DNA of 64,000 nucleotides from Acridotheres tristis (Eukaryota > Chordata > Aves > Passeriformes > Sturnidae): assembly GCA_037013685.1 (NCBI GenBank), contig CM072896.1:10109444-10173443 (forward strand), read 5' to 3'. The notes under the pieces were generated by a model. It searched no databases. It saw only the letters and a program-made list of their open reading frames with translations, and had not been told where the DNA came from. The number at the start of each line of letters is the position of its first letter. Position 1 is the first letter of the stretch. This document shows, one piece after another, positions 49,119-60,405 of this stretch. A program made the position numbers and the translations under genes.

Positions 49119-49292
49119 CCTCACCTGGAGTGTGTCTGCTCTGGGGAATCAGAGGAGAACAACAGCACGAACCTCGAGTGTTTGCACCATGCAGTTCAAG
49201 CCCTCGTGGACATGGATGAACCCACTTGGACACCAGGGACCCTTCACGAAAGACAAATGAAGCTGCTCATGAGATCTATGCAGAATAGCTGA
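49119..49292 (+). CDS. Terminal coding exon 12 with stop codon (57 codons)
   Basis: After a strong acceptor (CTTTTTTTCACAG) the frame from exon 11 runs 57 codons to TGA at 49290-49292. It begins PHLECVCSGESEENNS, continues TNLECLHHAVQALVDMD, and ends EPTWTPGTLHERQMK and LLMRSMQNS. The N-terminal third is Cys-rich and acidic. The rest forms two likely helices broken by a TWTPGT turn containing the only Trp. Codon use and GC are typical of a coding exon. A different frame is open to 49260, but only this frame matches the upstream phase. Identity is unknown. Confidence 0.62.
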   Translation, partial: PHLECVCSGESEENNSTNLECLHHAVQALVDMDEPTWTPGTLHERQMKLLMRSMQNS

Positions 49293-49840
49293 TGTACGTT
49301 TTTTATTCAATTCATAGTTTATTTACATTTATTGTCCTTCATTGCAATGCTTGTCTGTGTGCATCAACAGTTCCCATGATGATACAGTGGGAGGCATAAT
49401 TCCCATTTGTTTGAGTTGTGGATTTCTTTTCCAAAAACCACAAATGCAGGACAATGAAAAAGAGCTACTCCATCCAGCACATCATGAGGGAATACAGCAG
49501 AATTAATGGAATATTCAGCACAGCAGTGTGAATGCACAGTGAACGTATGCAGCTCTCAAAAGCCCTGGATAACAAATAAGCACAGCTCCACTCTGGAGGA
49601 ATATTTTTTGTGACTGGGGAGTCTCAGCATGTGGTAAGTTCCTCAAGCCTGGGGTTCCTTGGTCAAGTTCCCATGTTGCAACTATTTTTCTCTTTTCAAA
49701 CTGGTTGTCTCATGTAAGGACCAGATTTTGGTGGATAAGTCAATGCTTTTTTTAATCATTATTAGAGTCACTCTAAGGGTGCATCTGTCAGGATGCATTG
49801 ATGCAGGGATTTAAAACTAGGGATTAAAATAAATCTAGGG
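49293..49840 (+). other. Probable 3' UTR
   Basis: This is AT-rich sequence after the stop codon, up to a canonical AATAAA hexamer. No coding signal is visible. The extent is inferred from the hexamer only. Confidence 0.35.
49828..49833 (+). terminator. Candidate poly(A) signal AATAAA
   Basis: This AATAAA lies 536 bp after the stop codon and overlaps an ATTAAA variant at 49823-49828. T-rich sequence follows within 30 bp. Such hexamers are common in AT-rich DNA. Confidence 0.35.
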
Positions 49841-52800
49841 ATTTATTGTCATTGATACAGAACCAAAGCAACCTGCAAATTCACCAAGTTGTAAAGTTTA
49901 TCAGTAAAGCCACATAAAGGCTTTCAACATCTCTCCTACATCCTCCAATTGCTTCTAAGGCTCTCTGTTAATTTCAATACTTGCTGTGGCTTCCTCTACC
50001 TTGAGGAATTGTCATTGACTTCCTATAGAAAGCCGGTTGCTTCCAAGACACAAAATCTCATTTAAAAGCTATGAACCATCCTCTGATCCAATGAGTATTA
50101 GTAAAATGTCATAGAATTTTTACTGTATTAAATGTTAAGCAACTACACAGTTCAAAATCAAAAAAAGGAGATCACAGCAGAATTGAACAAACATTTGAAG
50201 TCTCTCAGGCACTCAGGAACCACCAAATGGGTATTCTATTTCTGTGACACCTGTGAATTCCTTTTTAGGTATATTTGAGTATTTGTAAGTACACTGAAAT
50301 TCAGTGATCTCAGATTTATATGGTTGTACAAATACCGCTATTTTATTCTTTAGATTTACTGGTAGTTTTGGAAGAAAATTATCCAGGAACTGAAAATAGC
50401 AGTGAGGCAAATCAGCCAACCCACTGATCAAATCTGTAGATATAGCAAATTATTCCTTTAATTTTTAATTAATTTACTAAGGAAATTTACAAGCAGTAGT
50501 AAAGCATCTGGTAGAACATGTGGCCATCAGGCTCCACCACATGGCTGAGCCATCACTTTACCCTGTTAGCCACCTATCCAGAGGCTGTCAGGCCTGGAGT
50601 AACTTGCCATGCTCCATGTTGGGGGGTTTGCAATCCAGACCAGAACTCAGCTGAAGTTTCTCTCCTGCCCCAGATGTGCTGCAGTTATCAGCTGTTCTAG
50701 AAGGGAGCACTACTGGTTAGGGGAGAAGCAGAGCTCTGCCTATCCTTGTGTGTAGATGTTGCCAGGAAACAGAATTTCTTCTGAAACCTATGAAAGAAGC
50801 ATAGTTTTGGTTTCTAGAGATTGCTTAGGGAAGATATTTGAACTTTTCTGAAAGGAAAAAATGCAAATGAGAGGGTTGAATCAGCTCAGGTTTAAAAAAA
50901 ATTGAAACTCGTGGAAGTGTTGACAAAGGTGATGGCTCTGGTTTGATTTTCACAACTGTTCTTGCAAAAGTTAAATGTGCACAGACTTCTCGACCCCAAA
51001 AACCAATAGGTTGGAGCTGAGACTTTTAAAGACCCTCATTTCACTTCAACCCAGCTGATTTATCTCATCTGTGTGTAAATGAGAAATAGTTGTTGGGGTA
51101 TCTTTAAAAAGCAGTATATTCACTTCTCTCAAACTCATCTGGTGGGTCCTAAACACTGAAGGCATTTGCAAGGGAGAATAATTGCTCACAGGTGATGAAT
51201 ATAGACTTTTTCTGAAGTCATAATATTGCATAATGTGTGCTCAGGGTACTGATTTATCCTGGTTAAAGCAGAAAATAAGCCCCTCCAAACATTAGTACTA
51301 CTGTAACAAAAAACGCAGAATGGCCACCATTTCCATCACAAGTGTTAAGTCCTCATTCTGGATTTCCTACAAACCTTGCCTATTCAAATACAGAGAGAAA
51401 CAGGATGGAAAATTAAGTGGAAACATTTGTTTTGTGACTATATAACAAAACTAAAATAGGAAGTATAAAGGATGCAAAAGAAAAGAAAGCATTCCTTGAG
51501 TTAAGGCTGTCAAACACCTTCTGTTGGCTTGTAAATGAAAGCTTATTCAGCTATTTTTTCTCTAATTAAATATTTGAGGTCTCCATAGCAACAGCCATTT
51601 TGCAAGATGCATATATTTCATGATCTGGATACTGAGCACCTGAGTAAAGTGGAACAGGAAATGCTATAACCATAACACATTACTTCTTAGAGTACTTTCT
51701 AGGGAAAGAATCAATACCTACAGCCACAGAACAACAGTTTTCTTGACAGTAATGTTAATTTTAAAAATTTGGATTTTTTCTAAAGAAATTATGCATTTCC
51801 TTTTCTGTTCTTGCTGGCTTGTGTTGTGTGACACATGAATTTTAAAACATAGTTTTACATAAAAATTAAAATAAAACTTTCGATTTCTTTTAAGTCATGA
51901 TGTTACAAATCTAGCTTTTCAGCAGTTCAAAGTGCTTTTCAAATTACTGAAGTCACTGCAGAGATACTACGTTATAGGGGCTGAGGCTCTGCAGTCAATC
52001 TGCTAGATATGTGATATGATAAAAGAAATCTTAAAATGCTGTTTCTCTAGCATGGCTGTTGGTCACAGCTCAGTAGGTGTTAGGCAATGAAGAGAATGAA
52101 GGAGTTACCTACAAAATAATTTTAAAACCTATTTTGATAGTTATGTTTGTTGTCAATTATATGAGGACTGAGCACTACACCTTTCTGCACAGACCCCATT
52201 CTCGTCTGGCAGAGCAGGGCAGAGTAGAAGGAAAGGGTTAATCCAAGCCCTTCAGTTGTGGGGAAGAGAGATTTGGCATAAATTTTGGTACTACATCTGT
52301 ATTAATAATTTAAACCCCACCCAATATTGTATCATAGAATGACAGAATGGTTTGGGTTGGAAGGAAGCCAAACAATCCTCTAGCTCTGTGCAAAAGCCTG
52401 GCCCTGTAAATCCAGTGGCAATATGAAACCTAATATAAGTCTGCAGCAGTGGAGAGAGGCAAGAGTAGACATGGATTTTGGTCAGCATTTCTGAAAGCAA
52501 GTTTCTCTCACAGCCTATCTTCCAGATGCTCTTTAGCATCAGGTTGATATATGCTGAGATAGTCAGTTCATCTTTCAGATTCCTCCAAACATCTGTGTTT
52601 ACCTTGAAGCATTTCTGAACATGAAAGGTTTCTCTGAGTGTGGGAAATTGCCTTACAAGTGGATGGGCTCTATGTCCACACCCTTGGGATAAGGAGCAGT
52701 GCTCAGACACTGTTGGATGTGCTCCCTAACAGGTCGGAAAATAAGGACTTTACTCTGAGCTGAATTCCTCCTTCTCTTTTTCATTCTAACAGAATCAACC

Positions 52801-54579
52801 ATGAGGTCCTGCATACTCTTTCCCCCCTCATAATATTAAATTTTCTCAGAGTTCTCTCAGGTAGCAGCCTTGAATGCTCAGCTGGAATAGTTGATAGCTC
52901 AGCATATTTGTGATCTATATTGTACCTATTTGTACCACATCTGTGTTCTCCATAACAACATTACCTCCCTTTCCTTCTGTATGAACAACAGGTCATCTTC
53001 TGCCTTATTTTGACTACAATGTCAACAACAAATTGGAGCAAGGGGCAGAGCTGTTAAGCCCTGATAACTGAAGCGTGACTTTCTTGGATATGAAGCAAAT
53101 GTATCTACCCTAGAGAAGATCTGTTATTTTCTTTTTCCTTAACCTAATTGGAGGTTTGTTTTGCATTGTCTCAGCATGGCAGTTCAGGCACTAATCCTGT
53201 CACACAGGTCCCATGGACTTTAGCAAGAGCATTTCACACCTGAAAATACTGAGTTCTGTTTGAATTTCTGTTGGAATTCATGCTTACCACAGTGAACTAG
53301 TTAAATACAGAGGATTCAAAGTGAGAATTAAAATGTCCTGTCTGGCAGGAATTGCTACAGGCACTTGTATTAATTGGATTATTAATCTTCATAAAATACT
53401 TAATAGCTAAATAGTGTTTTCTATATTTTCAGAGATAGTGCTCTCAAAGATGTCTGATTTTCCAAAGGTAACAAAAAATGTCACTGAAGCATTTCCATTA
53501 GGGAGAAGACAGGACCCCCAGGATGTAAATCCAGCTCTTTGAGAGGCTGAAAATCTCAGGAAGCAGGCAGAGGACAAGCCACTGTCAAAGTTCTGGCAAT
53601 TAATTTTCTCTCCCTCACTGCATTTTACTAACTTGGCTATTGATGATACTTTGATATTGATGATGTTATTTTAATGGTCGTGTCCAACACAACAAAACAA
53701 CCATGAAGTATATTTGAGTTAGTCTTTACTATGTATAAGTTCTACAATGCTCACCTTTAAAAAATATAAGATCTTTAGGCTATCCTTAGATACTGGACAG
53801 CTGTATTTGTTTCTATAATATATTTGCAAAAAGAGTGGCACTAGCTGATGCATTGACATCTAGTCAAGAACAGTTTTTTCAAGAAGAGTTGCTTCATCAT
53901 CATGAAGGACCCATCAGTGCAGAGCTGCTTGACCTACCTCTGTAATGCTTTCTCAGCCAGGTTTTCTTATGGAATATTTTTACTCAATGATTATAAAGAT
54001 TTAGCTGAATAAGGATTGTATAGTCTGTATACTTAACCATGGAAACTGCCTTATTTATAATATTGTTGCATATTCAGATTGTCAAAAGTGTTGGTAACAT
54101 GACAAATATTCCCACTCTGTAACTATTAACACTTAGGTTAAAGAAAGCATCCTGTAAAAACACCTGTACAGGAGCTGTTGAGATAAACTGAAGCCTAGAT
54201 CAGCAGGATACTGCTACAGGTAATGTCAGGGTTAATGTGAACATATTTGGAAAGATTTGCACAGTGTGGCCAGCATTTGAGAGAATTTCCAGTTATCCAA
54301 CAGCATCTACCTGCTAATCTCAGTGTCTTACAGCACATAGGCAGTTTTCTCCTACTGGAAGTCACAGCAGAAGAGTGGCTTGTGTGGGAGATCAAAGCTC
54401 CCAAATTCAGGACAACAGGACCTCCATTTATAAATGAAAGGCAATACATTTTCCTTGATTTACTTTATCAGCAATTATTTTTCAGCAAGTACATGATCCT
54501 CTATCCCAGTGTTTTAGTTCTGCTCAGACACGATGTAAAAGAACATGTTAAGGGAACATTATCAAGCTGATACTTTCAG
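49841..54579. other. Intergenic-looking sequence
   Basis: AT-rich sequence holding the CR1 stub at 52331-52410. A 139-codon minus-strand ORF (52291-52710) runs through that stub and is explained in part by it. A small exon-like segment (53433-53467) between TATATTTTCAG and AAG/GTAACA contains MSDFPK after an ATG, but nothing else supports it. A 107-codon + ORF (54247-54570) has no splice or promoter support. Confidence 0.4.
52331..52410 (-). mobile_element. CR1 LINE 3' terminal stub
   Basis: The + strand reads ATCATAGAATGACAGAATGG, then TTTGGGTTGGAAGG, then CTCTAGCTCTG and AAAAGCCTGGCCCTG. This is the reverse complement of the CR1 3' end, including its short terminal repeat unit. The element is 5'-truncated to under 100 bp and lies on the minus strand. 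It is non-functional and diagnostic of a CR1-bearing (sauropsid-type) genome. Confidence 0.9.
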
Positions 54580-54658
54580 CAGAAAGCAAACAATGGCAGT
54601 GACAGGCAAAGGGCAGCAGTGGAGTTGCAGCTTCGCTTCCAAGGGCACATCATGCAAG
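54580..54658 (+). CDS. Exon-like segment downstream of the gene (79 bp, phase 0-1)
   Basis: The acceptor TGATACTTTCAG and an excellent AAG/GTAAGTGAG donor bound 79 bp. Phase 0 reads QKANNGSDRQRAAVELQ then LRFQGHIMQ, a charged, helix-like peptide. It lies 5.3 kb past the stop of the main gene, so it would belong to a different transcript or a non-coding RNA. No partner with matching phase was found; the next candidate (55376) starts at phase 0, not 1. Confidence 0.25.
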
Positions 54659-55375
54659 GTAAGTGAGAGTATGAATGGACACAGAACAGTTTAGTCGAAT
54701 CGGATTAGAGCAAAGCCCGTCGATAAACAAGATCTTACACAGGAAAACGAGGAGAATTAACAAAAGGAAACAAAATATTCTTTAAAAAACCAAAAAGGTA
54801 TGATATTGTGAGCACAATAAGGCAATAATCAAATCATACTTTTGGAAAAGGTTCTGGTGCTTTTTAGCTATGCAGCACAGATCCCATATGAGAGCAGTAC
54901 CTCTGGACCTAAAATATCTGCTATAATTTCTCATTAGTATCATCTTAGATTCTTTATTTCTCCAGTAATATTATTAGAAATAACAATAAAAGCAATATAA
55001 TGTATGCTCAGTGTTGGTGCATACTTTAGACATTCAACACTATGCTTTTTTGGAGCATTTTTAATTCCTATCCTAGTATTCACAATCCTTTTAGATCATC
55101 AAAGCTATGAGAATATTATTTTTTCTTTTCTAGCTAAGGTTTGGTCACCTCCTGACAGATTCAGTCTAGTAGACAATGTAAGGACAATTGTACAATTGTC
55201 AAACAATACAGACTATTGTATATGTCCTTAATATTTTGTGACTGCACTCTTATGTTTTGTCACTACATTTCATTTTTGCATAAACATTCCCTTTGGGCAC
55301 CTGGACTTCATAGCAATGGGATCTTTTCAAAGTACATCATCCAAAGATGTAATGCTTGCTTCAAACTGTTTGTAG

Positions 55376-55411
55376 ATGAAACAACAGCTGGATGAGAAAT
55401 ACAATGAACAG
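55376..55411 (+). CDS. Exon-like segment (36 bp) beginning with ATG
   Basis: An ACTGTTTGTAG acceptor and a CAG/GTAAAC donor bound 36 bp that are open only in phase 0, reading MKQQLDEKYNEQ, a charged coiled-coil-like peptide. A 12-codon exon with both sites present is suggestive but occurs by chance at this density. It may share a transcript with the segment at 54580 if an alternative phase or a linking exon exists. Confidence 0.2.
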
Positions 55412-58400
55412 GTAAACAGAGTAAGGAGAAGATTATCTTTCATATGGTAAGCAGCAGCCACAGTAAAGCAAGTGATTTGTTAAAGGAAGGGTAGCAGTAC
55501 TTTACAACAAATGATTCTTTATTTTACAAACTCCAGCCACTCCTCTTGTGTCACCAAATACTATTTTCCCTTTTCAAGGTGCCTGGGGACAGAAGATGAA
55601 TGACATGTGAGCTAGCAGATAGATGGGGTAAGCCATGGTTCTCGTTTTTTATTTTGCTCTGACTTTGACTTTAACCAATTTTTTGCCTGGGTCAGTGTAT
55701 ATCCTCAAATTTATTTTTGAATCTCTTCTGCAGTAAGGTGCAGTTTGACCTGTTAGCTTCTCCTTTCAATACATGTTTATGTGAAAACCTCAAAACATCA
55801 GCTGCACAGCACTCTGAGATAAAATATCCCTTGATGAGAGAGACATGTAGCAATTATGCCTCATAAAGTATAATAAGTTTCAGTCCCTGAAACATCAGCA
55901 TGGCTATACATCCTGTTCTCCGTGAGGCCATCTCCTCAGCTAGGTTTTGTTACCTGCTTGCAGACTGATCTCATTTTGTATTTGAAGTGTAAAGAAGGAA
56001 AGGGATTCAAGTAATTGTGACAATGATAATTTGCAACCCATACCAGATTAGCCAGTCCTTTGGACTTGCTGCTTTTGTGGTCGGTGAGGCAGAAGCAGGT
56101 GATATTGTAGCTGTACACTTTTGTTGTAAGGCATGAAGCAGGATTTCTGCTCCTGTAGTTTTTTTCTTCATTTGGTGACAGCTGAATGTTGGTCCCTTCA
56201 TGCCATCAGTCTCTCTACAGGCTGTTTGTCCCAGTGGGGACCAGCGACAGTGCAAAAATCTGAGTTTATATATCTCCTTTTTGTAATTTATTAAAGGTGA
56301 GAAATGAGGCCTCTGTGAATTGAATTACTCTGATGCAGAATGCTTTCCAGCAGTTTATAAACCTGTCCCCCAGGGTTTCAGTGCCAGCCAAAAAAGGACA
56401 TGCATTTTTTTAATCTTGGTTTTCTAGATTCCCAGAAAAAAAATTAGCAACAATAAATATATTCTTTCTTTCTGCATCATGGCATTTCAACAAAATATCC
56501 ACGTCATTTGTACCAATGTATAGAAAATTATCTGCTTGCCTATTGAGGTGGGATGATATTTAGTAATAGCCCTTGTCTCCATGCTACTGAGTAATTTAAA
56601 TCACCTTTCTTTATTGATGGATCATGTGAAGGCCTAAGAAAAATATCACTGCTGCACCTGAATTTTTTATAAATAAATAACAAAAATTGAGCTAATGATA
56701 TTGTTTCTTACAGTAATTGCATCAATTAAAATAATGAAACACAGTGGGAGCTTCATTTCTAAAGTTCTTATTTAAAACCTAAAGAAATTCACTGTGGGCC
56801 TAGGGCTCTCTCCCATGTGGTTTACATAAATTTGGAACATGGGAGGGTTTCAAAGCACTTATGCAACAGCAATTAAGCATTTAATTACTCCCTTCTATTA
56901 GATCCTGTTGTCAAATCCAGTTCATAATGCATGAACATTCTGGGCTACCAAGGCAGCAGCTTCAAACCATGCCAGACCAAACAACTTGCTCGGGCAAAGG
57001 TCATTAACTGGAGTAGTAACCCTTGTGGTATTTACACATATGTAATATATAAACTCTAGTGATCAAACACATCACCTTTCCTTCTGCAAGATAAAATACT
57101 CATCTTTAGTAGTTTCACCCTGAGGCCACTAAAAACATAGGGCTCAGAAGTTAATATATTGACCCATACCACAAACTAAATTTTTAGCTGAGTATTAACT
57201 GGAACATGGTAAGCTCTCTTCAGTAAATGAGATTTGTATTGAATAAAATGACTGACATGGAAGTAGCATGAATTTCTTAGTGAGTTTGCTTTAAATGTGC
57301 CTTGAAGCTCAGTAACATAAATCACAGGACTTCTATTATTTAATTTTTAATCTCAGCTTTTAATAGCTTCATAATTCACTGTTGTTTTTAATTACCATTC
57401 ATATGTCCAACAACAACAAAAAACGGGCTCAAAGAAAAAGAAATCAAGCATCAGAACATGATTTTGATTTAGAAACATTCATAGTATTAAAATAGAACTG
57501 TTGCTCCTAGCTAAACTGTTTGAATTATACATTTATTCATTTCCTCTGGTTTCCGTGGTGCTATTTTGGAATATTTTTTCAACTATTGATTTACATTTTA
57601 TGTTCAAACTGAAATTCCACTTTTATATTCGAAGATATTAGGACAGCTGTATAATTTATTAATTCATCAAAGTAAACTCCATATTCTACACAAGTGTCTC
57701 GTGTTGGCTGCTCACCGACCAGCAAGTGCCACAGGGACAGTGAATCAGAACATTTCTGGGGCATCTGCAGAAATCTAAGATTCAGGAAAGCAAATGTAAA
57801 CCCCAGCGTGCTGTGGGTGAGAGCCAGCCAGGAGGCATGTCAAAATCCAAATGGCATCCTGAGGCAAATATGCATGCTGTTAACTATGCCACTTTGGTTT
57901 ATGGGAAGAAGTAAACTTGTGATAATAATGCTTTTTCAGTCATTTGTTTTTCCAAATCTAAACTGCAGCTGATGTATCTTACAGTGCTGTAGAAGCTAGA
58001 ATGCATTGGAAAGATTTCTGATCCACTTCAGTGTGAGTACAGTCAAGACAAATTGTTCACTGCAAAGGAATTACTTGATTTAAATTTTGCATTTCCTTGA
58101 GTCCAGTAGTGCTACACCTGCTTTCATGTCACACTTTCATATTTTACAAGTAGCAAGATGCAAAGAGAAGCATCCTTTTAATTTTTTGTCCCAACCAGAT
58201 TTCCCTTTAGCCTATCTCCCTGCTTTCCTGCTCTGGAGCTGGGCAGGAACCAGCACGGAGAAGGGTGAGGGATGGTGCCACCTTGCACATCCAGAGGAGT
58301 CCCCACTGCCAAAACACTGGGGCACCACCTCCCCTGGAGCGCCCAGTTTGGATCATTCTCCTTTGCAACACTGACTGCAGCTGTCTTTGGATCAGACACT

Positions 58401-59850
58401 CAGCAGAGACTAAACACAACTGCTTCAATGTCAGAAGTTAATCATGATGGATTAATTAAATAGAAATTAAACTGCTGTCATCCCTCTTTGTTGCTTCTCA
58501 TCAGGACATCTTCCTCCTTCATCTGCAGCAGAGTTCAGCTGAGGCAGAGCAGAGCAGAATGCAGACATGCATCTTGCACAACTACAGTGGGAAGTAGATG
58601 TGAGTACATCTATGTATATACACAAAGACATATGTTTTAAATAGACGTGTATACATAGAGAGATATATATACACACTGAATAGTTGTCACTATAAATAAA
58701 TAGTGTAAAGAAATGCAACATTTACAGATAAATTTAAATCATAAGCTCTCGCTATCCAGAATCTAAGCAGCTTTTCAGTCAAATTCAGAGATTTTTTTTT
58801 TAAAAAAGGGGAAAGTATGGCTGTATTGCCACCTGGAGGATCTATGTGTCCTCACCCGTGTGTTGTGACTGGCTCCCCAGAACGGGATGTGTGTGGTGTC
58901 TTTGAGCACAGGGGTTTAACTGCAGAGGAATTAAGTTCCTGGCATTGAGGTTCTCCTTAGGGGTAATTTGAATCAGCTAATGGTGTTGTTACACCTTTTA
59001 TCAGTCTTTGTACCTGAATAAATAGCTCCAAAGCCTGGACACTAAATTTACTTTTTGAGCTCTAGAGATGACATGTCTCTGCCTTCAAAACAAACTCCTG
59101 GAGTGTCTCCTCTTGGTTAAAGGAAGAAGCAGGAGGGGTGATGTTGGCAGTGGAAGGGGTCAGAATTCAATGCTTCCTTTCAGCTTTATTTCCTTTGATT
59201 TTGACTTGCAGTTTTAGATCCCTCCTAAATTTTAAAGTTACAGAAATTAGTGAAAAAAGCTCTATTTTAAAACCAAAGATTAATTCTCAAATTGAACCTT
59301 TTTCATTCACGCTGAGGAGATCTAAAAGCCTGAAATGAAATCCTGCCAAAGCCATTAAGTATTCTTGTGCAGACTCTTCCCCCTTCTCCCTGCTGGCAGA
59401 GACCACCAAAGGGAAGAAATGGTTCCTGTAGTGAAAATGATCCTACTATGAGGCATAATATCCCTTGGAGCACAGAAAGCATGATCATCCCAGCACGGGC
59501 TGCACAAAGTGGACTCATCTCCCATTTATACATTCACAGGGACCTCAGCAGTGCTGTCCTGAGCGCAGTGAGCATCCTACAGGCACAGTATTGCTGCAGT
59601 CTCCAGGATGTCAGGAGGGGACAGAGCCCTCACCACACTGTTCTCCGCACCTGAAAGAAATGATGAAGATCTGCCTGAGGATGGTTTCACTGTGTACCAA
59701 GGATGAGCAGTGGGGACCTGTGGCTGTCTTCTTCTTACCAGATGTGGAATGGGTGCTCTGAGTCCAGGATCCTGGTTAATGGCTGGTAAATGCAGTACAC
59801 GGGGCACTCTGAGCCCTTCCCAGGCAGGGAAAGAAATGCCTGCCATGCCC
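55412..59850. other. Intergenic-looking sequence
   Basis: AT-rich DNA with a GC-richer patch at 58190-58420 where three overlapping ORFs occur on both strands. An imperfect inverted repeat lies at about 58610-58660 (CTATGTATATACAC against GTGTATACATAG). I see no gene. Confidence 0.4.
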
Positions 59851-59859
59851 CAGAGCGGG

Positions 59860-60260
59860 CATAAGGCTTCGCAAGCTGGCCAGGGCTGTCGCAGAGTGCC
59901 ACCAACCCAGCGGGGCACGCCCCAGCAGGAGCACTCAGCTCAGAGAGCCGGGAGAGAGCGGCTCTGCCCTGCGGGCTCTGCAGCCGGGGAGAGAGCTCCT
60001 CAAAAAACAGCGCTGCCTGCTGAAAACAGAGTGTGCCACAAACAAACAGCGCTGCCTGCCTTCAGCAGAGTGTGCTATGAACAAACTGAGCTGCCTTCCA
60101 GCTCTGCGCACAGGGACAGAAACAGAGAGAGGAAGGGCAGCGCTTTGCTCCTGTCCCTGTCCCCGGCAGCGAGCCCCGGCTCCAGGGCCAGGCACTGCGC
60201 CATCAGCCCCACCCTGCTGTACCTGGGCATTCACCTGTCAGCCCGCCACCCCTCGCACCT
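59860..60260. promoter_or_regulatory. CpG-enriched GC-rich patch, possible promoter or exon
   Basis: By hand count there are about 18 CpG in roughly 400 bp, against an almost CpG-free background, and GC rises to about 60 percent. This approaches but does not clearly reach CpG-island criteria. It lies inside the longest ORF of the window (59710-60405, 231 codons, + strand), whose Ser-, Ala- and Arg-rich translation resembles no protein I know and is overlapped by minus-strand ORFs. It could be a promoter, a first exon of a gene to the right, an LTR-derived segment, or isolated GC-rich DNA. Confidence 0.3.
60006..60122. repeat. 39-bp imperfect tandem repeat, three copies
   Basis: The core AACAGCGCTGCCTGC occurs at 60006 and again at 60045. 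A degenerate third copy (AACTGAGCTGCC) begins at 60084, so the period is exactly 39 bp. In the + strand ORF this gives a 13-residue repeat (TALPAENRVCHKQ, TALPAFSRVCYEQ, then a decayed copy). Copies 1 and 2 differ mainly in the middle. Confidence 0.85.
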
Positions 60261-60405
60261 GAGCAGTTCCTGCCTCAGGATCACCAGTTCTGCAGATTCC
60301 TGGTCTCCTGTGCCACTGCATGGCCACACGCAGAAATGCAGGTCTGGGGAGGAACTTGTGTGCTCTTTCTTTCCCTGTGAAAATAGTGAGGAGAAAAATA
60401 ATTAA

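Larger units (their letters stand above)
151..49292 (+). other. Putative multi-exon protein-coding gene (3' part), unidentified
   Basis: This is the locus built from the exon entries below. The firm part is the last four exons, 25491 to 49292. Their splice phases run 0-1, 1-0, 0-0 and 0-stop and give one uninterrupted frame of 167 codons ending in TGA. Eight further segments upstream can be added without breaking the frame. No start codon or promoter was found, so the 5' end should lie left of the window. I recognise no enzyme motif, zinc finger, kinase or repeat domain. The predicted protein is rich in Cys and Ser, with a Gln-rich helix and a helical, acidic tail. Introns range from about 0.37 kb to 19.6 kb. 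The segments were chosen by eye and partly for phase fit. The four-exon 3' end is likely real, while the complete 12-exon model is only a working hypothesis. Confidence 0.5.

Noticed and set aside
52291..52710. 139-codon minus-strand ORF as a CR1 reverse-transcriptase remnant
   Set aside because: Only the last 80 bp match CR1, and that part is the non-coding 3' end. The rest shows no reverse-transcriptase motifs.
59710..60405. Longest ORF of the window (231 codons) as a bona fide gene
   Set aside because: Its length is explained by the GC-rich, stop-poor patch. The minus strand is also open there and the translation is low-complexity. I kept only the CpG patch and the tandem repeat as features.
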